Shown here: positions 8,219 through 14,898 of the stretch, one piece after another
How positions within the stretch are numbered: the first letter of the stretch is position 1
How the letters are laid out: every line of letters begins with the position of its first letter
NCBI GenBank assembly: GCA_002840685.1
Contig: PHBU01000010.1
Location: forward strand, 1-64,000
DNA: 64,000 nucleotides
Direction of reading: 5' to 3'
DNA from: Chloroflexi bacterium HGW-Chloroflexi-6
GTDB taxonomy: Bacteria > Chloroflexota > Anaerolineae > Anaerolineales > Villigracilaceae
The notes under the pieces: generated by a model
The model's database searches: none
What the model saw: the letters and a program-made list of their open reading frames with translations, nothing else
What the model was told of the DNA's origin: nothing
Position numbers and translations under genes: made by a program

Positions 8219-9472
8219 ATGCGCTACGACGAACTTTCCATTCAAACTCATCGCGAAGCCCCGGCCAATGCGCGCAGCGCCGGGCAGTCTTGGCTGGTCC
8301 GCGCCGGTTACGTTTCACACAGCGGGCAGCTTTTGCCGTTGGGGGAACGCGCGCTAGCGCGCATCCGGGCTTATCTCAAAACCCCGGCTGATTTCCAGCA
8401 AAGCGGCCTCCTCACGCTAACGGGCGCGCACGAAACGTACTACCCGACGCTTGTCGGCAGTCACGATCTGCTGCACTGCCCCGAATGCGGAACCGCTGCG
8501 CGCGCCGAAACAGCCCAGGCCAAAAAGGCCGCATCGGCAGCTGAAACGTCCGCCCCACCCGAAAAAGTGCTGACCCCCGACTGCCCGACCATCGAATCGT
8601 TGGCAACCTTTCTCGGCATCTCCACCACAAAAACCGCCAAAGCACTCATGTTCGTTTCTATCGGGAGTCCAAAATCTCCAGATTTTGGACAAACAGTCGA
8701 CAGCCGGGAGACTTTCGACTCCGAGTTCATCTTCGTCGTCATCCGCGGCGATATGGCCATGAGTGAAGCCAAACTCGAAGCCCTGGTTGGCAAGTTCCGG
8801 CTGGCAACCGAAGACGAGATCCGCGCGGTGGGGGCTGTACCCGGTTATGCTTCGCCGATTGGCGTCAGAAATGCCACGATCATCGTCGATGAGCTGATCC
8901 CGCAATCTGCCAACCTGGTGGCCGGAGCCAACCAGGCCGGTTATCACCTGCTTAATACCAATTACGGGCGCGATTACAGCGCCGAAATTGTCGCTGACCT
9001 GACCCAGGCCAACCCCGGCGAGCCATGCATCGCGTGCGCCGCGCCTCTCCAAGCAACGCGCGGCTGGGTGCTGGTCTCACAAGCAGGCTTCGATTGCGAA
9101 AAAATACTCTTTGCCCTGGCCGAAGCGCACAACGATGAAAAAGGATTTACGTTCCCGGCCCCTGTCGCGCCCTTCGATATCTACCTGATGCAGGTCCCCG
9201 GAAAAACGCTCGACACACTGCCCGTCGCTGAAGAACTGTACCAAAAACTCCAGGCCGCCGGGTTTTCGGTGTTGTTCGATGATCGCAACGATCGGGCCGG
9301 GGTCAAATTCAACGATGCCGACCTGCTCGGCTGCCCGATCCGCATCACGGTCGGCGAGCGCGGCCTGCAAAATGGAATGGTCGAGGTCAAAGGCCGCAGG
9401 GCAAGTGAAACACAGCAAGTTGTGATAGAAGAAATTGTTGAAGCAATCAGATACAAGTTAACGAGCGGATAA
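8219..9472 (+). CDS. prolyl-tRNA synthetase-like protein lacking the class II catalytic core
   Basis: A 417-residue relative of bacterial ProRS, which is normally about 570 residues. Residues 1-60 match the ProRS start (REAPANARSAGQSWLVRAGY, PLGERALARI). The sequence then jumps to SHDLLHCPECGTAA, so class II motifs 1 and 2 are missing. The YbaK-type editing domain is present (about residues 120-280: KTAKALMF, VIRGDMAMSEAKLEAL, GANQAGYHLLNTNYGRDY). The motif 3 site usually reading GCYGIGVSR is here RGWVLVSQAG. The anticodon-binding domain is intact (about 310-417: APFDIYLMQV, GFSVLFDDRNDRAGVKFNDADLLGCP). It cannot make Pro-tRNA by the usual route; clearing mischarged tRNA in trans is an inference. 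Residues about 148-168 are encoded by a palindromic repeat. Confidence 0.85.
   Translation: MRYDELSIQTHREAPANARSAGQSWLVRAGYVSHSGQLLPLGERALARIRAYLKTPADFQQSGLLTLTGAHETYYPTLVGSHDLLHCPECGTAARAETAQAKKAASAAETSAPPEKVLTPDCPTIESLATFLGISTTKTAKALMFVSIGSPKSPDFGQTVDSRETFDSEFIFVVIRGDMAMSEAKLEALVGKFRLATEDEIRAVGAVPGYASPIGVRNATIIVDELIPQSANLVAGANQAGYHLLNTNYGRDYSAEIVADLTQANPGEPCIACAAPLQATRGWVLVSQAGFDCEKILFALAEAHNDEKGFTFPAPVAPFDIYLMQVPGKTLDTLPVAEELYQKLQAAGFSVLFDDRNDRAGVKFNDADLLGCPIRITVGERGLQNGMVEVKGRRASETQQVVIEEIVEAIRYKLTSG
8664..8722. repeat. double-hairpin palindromic repeat inserted in frame in the ProRS-like gene
   Basis: The 59-bp element starts GGAGTC and ends GACTCC. Its left hairpin is a perfect 10-bp stem, GTCCAAAATC (8667-8676) and GATTTTGGAC (8681-8690). 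A second, decayed hairpin ends GGGAGACTTTCGACTCC. The same layout and nearly the same sequence occur in the intergenic copy at 49579-49629. Here the element is translated, adding about 20 residues (IGSPKSPDFGQ...) inside the editing domain without a stop. Confidence 0.75.
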
Positions 9473-9507
9473 GCTTGTTTTTCATAACCTAAATATTCTG
9501 GAAACTT

Positions 9508-10659
9508 ATGCAAAAAATCCCCATGTCCTCCCCAGACCTGACTGACGCTGAGCGCCAGGCGGTCATCGATGTCATCAACACGCCCATCCTGAGCATGGGC
9601 GCGCAGGTCCCGCGCTTCGAACAGGCTTTTTGCGACCTGACCGGGGCCAAACACGCCCTGGCAGTCAACTCCGGCACGGCCGGGCTGCACCTGTGTGTGC
9701 GCGCCGCCGGGATCGGCCCCGGTGACCTGGTCATCACCACCCCATTCTCGTTCGTCGCCTCAACCAATGCCCTGCTCTTCGAGAACGCCATCCCGGTCTT
9801 TGTGGACGTTGACCCGAAAACTGGCAACATCGACCCCGAACAGGTGGCCGATGCGGCCAGAAATATCGAGAAATACCTGCCGCGTCTCGGGGCGAATGGT
9901 CATTCATCCTTGAAAGCTCTTCTCCCCGTCGATGTTTTTGGCCAGCCGGCCGAGATGGACGCCATCAATGCCGTTGCCCGTGAGCACGGATTGACCGTCA
10001 TCGAAGATTCGTGCGAAGCCCTCGGCGCAACCTACAAGGGCCGGCAGGCCGGGGTTTTGGGCGACTATGGTATTTTCGCCTTTTATCCTAATAAACAGAT
10101 CACCACTGGCGAAGGCGGCGTGGTCATCACCAGCGATGATAAAGCCGCCGATTTTATGCGCGCCCTGCGCAACCAGGGACGCGCCCCTGGCGACACCTGG
10201 CTCTCGCATACCTACCTCGGTTACAACTATCGCCTCGATGAAATGTCGGCTGCCATGGGCGCAGAGCAAATGAAACGGCTGGATGATCTGCTCTCGAAAC
10301 GGGAGCAGGTTGCCGGGTGGTACGCTGAACGGTTGGCCGAAATCCCGGGGGTCGAGATCCCCTACATCGCCCCTTCCACCACTCGCATGAGCTGGTTCGT
10401 TTACGTTATCCGCCTCGACCCGAAAATCGACCGGGCAGCTTTTGCCAAACGCCTCGAAGCGCGCGGCATCCCGGTGCGCCCGTATTTTGTCCCGATCCAT
10501 ACCCAGCCTTATATGATCGAGCGTTTTGGCTGGCGCGAGGGTGATTTCCCGGTTACTGAAGACCTGGGCCAGCGCGGATTGGCTGTGCCGTTCAGCGGCG
10601 TGATGAGCGAGGAGCAGGTTGAGTATGTCTGCCAGGCCATCCGCGCGGAGCTGATCTAA
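9508..10659 (+). CDS. DegT/DnrJ/EryC1/StrS-family aminotransferase
   Basis: A 383-residue PLP enzyme of the sugar aminotransferase family, which transfers an amino group, usually from glutamate, to a nucleotide-linked keto-sugar. Visible motifs: NSGTAGLHLCVRAAGIGPGD (cofactor phosphate site), EDSCEALGATYKGRQAG (the Asp contacting the PLP ring), and FAFYPNKQITTGEGGV with the Schiff-base lysine, then GYNYRLDEMSAAMG. Length is typical. The gene is plus strand between the ProRS-like protein and a membrane protein, away from the polysaccharide cluster, so its sugar substrate is unclear. Confidence 0.93.
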   Translation: MQKIPMSSPDLTDAERQAVIDVINTPILSMGAQVPRFEQAFCDLTGAKHALAVNSGTAGLHLCVRAAGIGPGDLVITTPFSFVASTNALLFENAIPVFVDVDPKTGNIDPEQVADAARNIEKYLPRLGANGHSSLKALLPVDVFGQPAEMDAINAVAREHGLTVIEDSCEALGATYKGRQAGVLGDYGIFAFYPNKQITTGEGGVVITSDDKAADFMRALRNQGRAPGDTWLSHTYLGYNYRLDEMSAAMGAEQMKRLDDLLSKREQVAGWYAERLAEIPGVEIPYIAPSTTRMSWFVYVIRLDPKIDRAAFAKRLEARGIPVRPYFVPIHTQPYMIERFGWREGDFPVTEDLGQRGLAVPFSGVMSEEQVEYVCQAIRAELI

Positions 10660-10693
10660 AAGGACGCCCGGCTTTTTAACGGAATAAGATTTT

Positions 10694-11602
10694 ATGGCAA
10701 CTTCGAACGCTTTTCCCCCACCCAAGCAACGCGGACTGGTTCTTCATGCCGCGTTAATGGTGATTCTGCTGTCATTGGCGGCTTTTTCGGCCTACAGGCT
10801 TTACGGCGCTGAATTCGACCTGGCTTTTGCCGGTTTTGTATTGCTGCTGCTGGCCTGCCTGCTGCCCCTGCCTGTCTTTGTTTATCGTTTTTACGCCCTC
10901 GTGCGCGCCGATTACAGCCTCGACCGCGATAACCTGCACCTGATCTGGGGGATGCGTGTCGAAGATATCCCGATTTCGGATATCGAGTGGTTGCGCCCGG
11001 TGGACAGCCTGCCCACGCCGCTGGCGCTGCCCTGGCTGCGGCTTTGGGGCGGATTGCTCGGCACAACCCGCCACCCTGACCTTGGCCCGGTCGAATTCCT
11101 GGCCTCCGAAGCGGATGGCCTGCTGCTGGTCGCCACGGCCCGCCAGGTTTTTGCCATCTCGCCGGCCGACCCGGCCGGCTTTGTGCAGGCTTTCCAGCGT
11201 GTGATGGAGATGGGCAGTCTTGCGCCGGGCCAGTCGCACTCGCAATATCCGTCTTTTGTCATGTCAACCGCCTGGCAAAATCCGCTGATACGCTACGCCT
11301 GGCTGTTTGGGGCGTTCATCAACATCGGGCTGTTCCTGTGGGTCAGTATTAACCTGCCGGGGCTGGCGCAGGTTTCGCTCGGCTTTGACGCGCTCGGCGC
11401 ACCACTCGAACAGGTTCCCGGCGCGCAGTTGATCCTTCTGCCGCTCTTGAGCGCGATCCTGTTTGCGGGCGGCTGGCTGGCCGGACTGTTTTTCTACCGT
11501 CGCGAAGACTTGCGCTTGCTGGCCAGCCTGGTCTGGATTTCCGGCGCGGTTTCATCTCTGCTTTTCTTATTTGCTGTTTTCTTTTTGCTCAATGTCGCCT
11601 GA
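10694..11602 (+). CDS. PH-domain-like membrane protein, hypothetical
   Basis: A 302-residue protein with two N-terminal membrane helices (about residues 16-38 and 45-68), a soluble middle part and three C-terminal helices (about 205-225, 246-268, 276-300). The middle segment (YSLDRDNLHLIWGMRVEDIPISDIEWLRP and the later VFAISPADPAGFVQAF) follows the pattern of bacterial PH-like domains, in which IPISDI-type strands are followed by a helix that ends SPxDPxxFV. Function unknown. Its end overlaps the DUF92 gene by 11 bp, so the two are translationally coupled. Confidence 0.75.
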   Translation: MATSNAFPPPKQRGLVLHAALMVILLSLAAFSAYRLYGAEFDLAFAGFVLLLLACLLPLPVFVYRFYALVRADYSLDRDNLHLIWGMRVEDIPISDIEWLRPVDSLPTPLALPWLRLWGGLLGTTRHPDLGPVEFLASEADGLLLVATARQVFAISPADPAGFVQAFQRVMEMGSLAPGQSHSQYPSFVMSTAWQNPLIRYAWLFGAFINIGLFLWVSINLPGLAQVSLGFDALGAPLEQVPGAQLILLPLLSAILFAGGWLAGLFFYRREDLRLLASLVWISGAVSSLLFLFAVFFLLNVA

Positions 11603-12413
11603 AAAACTCCCCCAACTTGTTTTTGGCTTTGTTTTGGCCATCATCATCGCCTACGCGGCCTATCGCGCCCGCAGCCTGTCGCGTTCTGGCGCCTGGGCGG
11701 CCGTGCTGGTTGGCACGATCATCTTTGGGCTGGCTGGCTGGCGTTGGGCGGTGCTGCTGCTGACATTTTTCATCAGTTCCAGCCTGCTTTCGCGCGCCTT
11801 TAAAAAACGCAAGCTTGGCCTGAACGAGAAATTTTCCAAAGGCAGCCAGCGCGATGCCGGCCAGGTCTTTGGAAACGGCGGCCTGGCAACCTTGTTTGCC
11901 GGGCTTTCCTTTTTCTTCCCCGGCGAAACCTGGCCCTGGCTGGCCTTTGCCGCATCGCTGGCCGCCGTCAATGCCGATACCTGGGCCACCGAGTTGGGCG
12001 TGCTTAGCCCGCATCCGCCGCGCATGCTGACGAATTTAACCAAAGCGGTGGAAAAAGGCACATCGGGCGGAGTCTCGCTGTTCGGCACCCTCGCCGCCCT
12101 GGCCGGTTCCGCGTTGATCGGCGTGCTTGCCGGAGCGCTCTCCCCGCAGCCTGCCGGGCCATTAAACGGATTCTGGCTGGCGCTGTGGGTGACCTCCGCG
12201 GGGTTGGCCGGCTCACTCGTGGACAGTTTCCTCGGCGCGACGATCCAGGCCATATACACCTGTCCGACTTGCCAAAAAGAAACCGAACGTTATCCCCTGC
12301 ATACTTGCGGCACCCCCACCATGCTTAAGCGCGGTTTGGAGTGGTTCGACAACGACTGGGTCAATTTCGCTTGCGGGCTGGGCGGGGTGCTGCTGATCTT
12401 ACTCGCTCTTTGA
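11592..12413 (+). CDS. DUF92 (TMEM19-like) integral membrane protein
   Basis: About 273 residues from the ATG at 11592, inside the end of the previous gene. It carries hallmarks of the DUF92/TMEM19 family: SRSGAWAAVLVGTIIFGLAGWRWA, GLNEKFSKGSQRDAGQVFGNGGLA, AASLAAVNADTWATELG, and GTSGGVSLFGTLAALAGS. The C-terminal part has a CPTCQKETERYPLHTCG cysteine loop. Homologues in plants and cyanobacteria have been linked to phytyl-phosphate kinase activity (VTE6), so a prenyl-phosphate kinase role is possible but unproven here. Six or seven membrane helices are likely. Confidence 0.88.
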   Translation: MSPEKLPQLVFGFVLAIIIAYAAYRARSLSRSGAWAAVLVGTIIFGLAGWRWAVLLLTFFISSSLLSRAFKKRKLGLNEKFSKGSQRDAGQVFGNGGLATLFAGLSFFFPGETWPWLAFAASLAAVNADTWATELGVLSPHPPRMLTNLTKAVEKGTSGGVSLFGTLAALAGSALIGVLAGALSPQPAGPLNGFWLALWVTSAGLAGSLVDSFLGATIQAIYTCPTCQKETERYPLHTCGTPTMLKRGLEWFDNDWVNFACGLGGVLLILLAL

Positions 12414-12432
12414 TGCGGATTTGCTGTGAATG

Positions 12433-12478
12433 AAAAAGTGGAAAGTAGGAGATGGGTTTCTTCTACTTTTCACTTTTT
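12433..12478. terminator. bidirectional terminator between convergent genes
   Basis: AAAAAGTGGAAAGTAG (12433-12448) pairs with CTACTTTTCACTTTTT (12463-12478), 16 bp with one wobble. T-rich flanks on both strands suit termination of the DUF92 gene from the left and CruF from the right. It overlaps the last codons of the CruF gene. Confidence 0.75.
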
Positions 12479-13281
12479 ATAGACTTTTTCCATGCCAGCC
12501 ATACAAATATCCCGCTGCCTACGAAACCAACCGCTGCCGGGCCGGGCTGTGACCAAAAGATGCCCTGCCCGATGGTTTGCAGCAGCCAGGTCAACACATA
12601 GACCAGCGAGAGTGGGCCAACAGGCAGGTTTTTGGGGTTGGCGGCCAGGGTGATGATGGCTGAAACCACGATCCAGCCCAGGTAATTGCTGAGCGGAATC
12701 CCAAAATAAGCGCCGGGATTTTCCCAAACCCAAAACCCCCAGCCAACCATTTGCGGGTCGAGAAACAGATCCCATGCTGTGAAAGCCAGGGAGGATAAAA
12801 ACACGAATTTAACCAAAAAGGGCGCGAGACCCCACAAAATTTTCCTTTGTGTTTCTTCGTGTCTATTGTGGGGTAAGGTTTTTTTGAGAATGATCGAAGC
12901 AATTGCCCAGGCGGGCGGCAGCATCATCATCCAGGCCAGCGGAATGAGCAGCGGAACACCTGCCAGCTGCGGCTGGAGCAGGCCGGTGTATTCATATTTG
13001 CCAAAGGGGATGCCGGTGCTCGAGCCCAGGAACTCAGCCAGATAAGACAGCACAACCACGATTGCAAAGGTTTTCAGCGTGCGCGCCCAGCCCCAGGCAT
13101 AAAAAAGGATGGCCAACACCGCCGCGGCTTGCATGATAACCCCAAAAGCCATGCCGCGGATCAGGTAGCCCTCGCCCAGGATCCATCCCAGGATGGGCAG
13201 GGTGATCATGGTCAGCACCCATAACACGAGCGGAACGATCGTTGAACGCGGATAGCGGATGGCGTTGAAAGCTTCGATCAT
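12463..13281 (-). CDS. cruF: carotenoid hydratase, CruF-like (DUF422)
   Basis: About 272 residues from the ATG at 13281, chosen because it overlaps the stop of the upstream gene (ATGA); an upstream in-frame ATG at 13305 is possible. The CruF/bisanhydrobacterioruberin-hydratase signatures are clear: AEFLGSSTGIPFGKYEYTG, GVPLLIPLAWMMMLPPAW, and LAFTAWDLFLDPQMVGWGFWVWE followed by YFGIPLSNYLGW. CruF adds water to a psi end of carotenes, giving a 1-hydroxy end that is often glycosylated. No other carotenoid gene is adjacent. Residues about 136-151 (PHNRHEETQRKILWG) are encoded by a palindromic repeat and lie where homologues are shorter. Confidence 0.85.
   Translation of the reverse strand: MIEAFNAIRYPRSTIVPLVLWVLTMITLPILGWILGEGYLIRGMAFGVIMQAAAVLAILFYAWGWARTLKTFAIVVVLSYLAEFLGSSTGIPFGKYEYTGLLQPQLAGVPLLIPLAWMMMLPPAWAIASIILKKTLPHNRHEETQRKILWGLAPFLVKFVFLSSLAFTAWDLFLDPQMVGWGFWVWENPGAYFGIPLSNYLGWIVVSAIITLAANPKNLPVGPLSLVYVLTWLLQTIGQGIFWSQPGPAAVGFVGSGIFVWLAWKKSIKSEK
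12829..12874. repeat. palindromic repeat inside the cruF coding region
   Basis: ACCCCACAA (12829-12837) and TTGTGGGGT (12866-12874) are perfect inverted arms. On the minus strand the interior includes GACACGAAGAAACACAAAG, which resembles the CACGAAG/CACAAAG repeats found between genes at 26953-27014 and 34488-34539. It is read through in frame within CruF. Confidence 0.55.
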
Positions 13282-13703
13282 TTGAGCGTTCTGGCGTGTA
13301 GCCAATCCAGTAAAAGCAAAAATGTTCCTTGGATGAAAATGCCGATCCCTGTCCCAACCCAGAACGGATCGGGTCCGATAAAACGCGCCACCGCGGCGCC
13401 GCCGAGCATATAAAACACATCAAAGCGGGCATTGGTCCACAGCAGGCGCGCAAGGTTGCGGGTTTCTTGTGGTTCGGCGGCTTTTTTCTGCGCCTCGTTG
13501 AGCTGGCTTACGCGGCGTTGCAGGTTGACGTTGCCAAAATAAGCAATGCCCAGGTTGACAAAGCCCCAGCCGATGAACTGGAAAGCCATGCCGCGCCAGA
13601 AATCGCCCACGAGCAGCATGGAAAGCGCTCCCAGTGCGATCGATGCCCAGGCCCACCAGGTCAGGCGACGGGTAAGGGTGGTGTGAAAAGTCCAGATATC
13701 CAA
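13278..13703 (-). CDS. hypothetical membrane protein (DUF6992-like)
   Basis: A 141-residue protein with four hydrophobic segments (about residues 15-35, 38-57, 96-110 and 112-135) around a charged central helix (LNEAQKKAAEPQETRNLARLL). It resembles small DUF6992-type membrane proteins, with LxxNAxxDVxYxxGG and an ending in which an HA follows DWLH. Its stop overlaps the CruF start as ATGA, so CruF is translationally coupled to it and a role near carotenoid or membrane lipids is conceivable, though this rests on context only. Confidence 0.7.
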   Translation of the reverse strand: MDIWTFHTTLTRRLTWWAWASIALGALSMLLVGDFWRGMAFQFIGWGFVNLGIAYFGNVNLQRRVSQLNEAQKKAAEPQETRNLARLLWTNARFDVFYMLGGAAVARFIGPDPFWVGTGIGIFIQGTFLLLLDWLHARTLK

Positions 13704-13810
13704 GTAGTGCCTCCAGTGAAAGATGTAGTGATTAAACGGGGCAAATCCAATCAGATTCTATCCGAAATTGAGAACCGGGGCGAACCCTTATTCGCGGCTT
13801 TCCGCGCAAA

Positions 13811-13850
13811 CCAAACCGCCACATCCGTTTTTACAGATGTGGCGGTTTGG
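13811..13850 (-). terminator. long perfect terminator hairpin
   Basis: CCAAACCGCCACATC (13811-13825) and GATGTGGCGGTTTGG (13836-13850) form a perfect 15-bp stem with a 10-base loop, flanked by TTTT on the plus strand and TTTG on the minus strand. It ends the gene 13868-14722. Confidence 0.85.
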
Positions 13851-13867
13851 TTTTGATCGTTTTGGTT

Positions 13868-14722
13868 TTAGGCCGGTTCAATGGCGATCAGGTTTTTCCC
13901 CTTAATCATCTGGACGAATTTTGCCAGGATCGAATCGTTTTCGTTTACAGGGTAATAGGCTCGATAGGGAATGCCCGGCAAAATACCAAAGAGTTTGCCT
14001 GAAGGCAGGCGGAACTCAACCTCGCCTATTTTGCAGAAAGATATGGGTGCATCAAAATTCTCGTCACCTTCACTGGCGTTGTTTTGAGCTTCAACAGTGC
14101 TAATTTCTGGCACGCCTTCGCAGATTTGAACCTGGCCGGCTTTGGCAAGCTGGTGGCATTGCTCCAGGGTTTCCATCTCAAAGCCAAAGGTTTCTGCAAG
14201 AACCTCGGTCACGTTGTGCTTAAGTTCCTCTTTGCTGGAGAGCGGCTCGCACGAGAGCAGCCAGTTGCGTGTGGGTAGGTAATAGAACCGGTAGCGTCCC
14301 GGAGGCAGGTTGAGACGTGCCCCGCCCAACCCATTGACATACAGGCGCTGGCCATCGTCCGTTTCCGGAACAAAGCGAGGCTGGCTGAAGGCTTCCAGAT
14401 TTTTGAAGGTGATTTCGCCATCCGCGGTTTCGATTTTGCCATTCAGCATTTGCCTGCGCATCAAAAACAAGCGGCCACCTCGCCAGGCAGCAAAAAGCAG
14501 GCATGAACCACAAATCATAAGCATGATGTCCATGAAACCGCCTGTTTCTGCTCCTGCCAGGCTGGTTAAGCCGAAAAAACAGCCCATGCTGGCAGCCAAA
14601 ACCCCCACAGTCACCACCCACATCGTGGGATTGGTATCCGTCTTGATATCTTCAAGCTGTTTTTTAGAGAATTTCCCAGCCTGATTGGACGCAATTTCTT
14701 CGCGATTGAATAAACTTTCCAT
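13868..14722 (-). CDS. hypothetical two-helix membrane protein
   Basis: About 284 residues from the ATG at 14722, preceded by AAAGGAGG. Two hydrophobic segments lie near residues 33-55 and 63-82, followed by a soluble domain of about 195 residues rich in beta-strand-like stretches (KIETADGEITFKN, GQRLYVNGLGGARLNLPPGRYRFYY). The C-terminal block RLPSGKLFGILPGIPYRAYYPVNEN is distinctive, and a related phrase (RLNLPPGRYRFYYLP) occurs earlier, suggesting a duplicated module. I do not recognise the family. It stands alone between two terminators. Confidence 0.75.
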   Translation of the reverse strand: MESLFNREEIASNQAGKFSKKQLEDIKTDTNPTMWVVTVGVLAASMGCFFGLTSLAGAETGGFMDIMLMICGSCLLFAAWRGGRLFLMRRQMLNGKIETADGEITFKNLEAFSQPRFVPETDDGQRLYVNGLGGARLNLPPGRYRFYYLPTRNWLLSCEPLSSKEELKHNVTEVLAETFGFEMETLEQCHQLAKAGQVQICEGVPEISTVEAQNNASEGDENFDAPISFCKIGEVEFRLPSGKLFGILPGIPYRAYYPVNENDSILAKFVQMIKGKNLIAIEPA

Positions 14723-14810
14723 AGTTATCCTCCTTTGTCTTACACCATAAGACTGGTGTGATAAAAAGGCAGATCTTGTTTGTGCTTTTTTTCTCAATCT
14801 AATTATAGCA

Positions 14811-14878
14811 AAAACCGAGAGCAAAGAATACTCCCGGTTTTTGCCTGTTTTGCAGAAGAGCCAGTCATTTGCTCTTCT
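14811..14878 (-). terminator. tandem terminator hairpins after the kinase gene
   Basis: Two stems follow the kinase stop on the minus strand: AGAAGAGC (14854-14861) with GCTCTTCT (14871-14878), then CTCCCGGTTTT (14831-14841) paired with AAAACCGAGAG (14811-14821) with one mismatch. The second ends in a T-run on the minus strand. Confidence 0.7.
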
Positions 14879-14898
14879 CCAAAATTGTTGTTTTTTGC

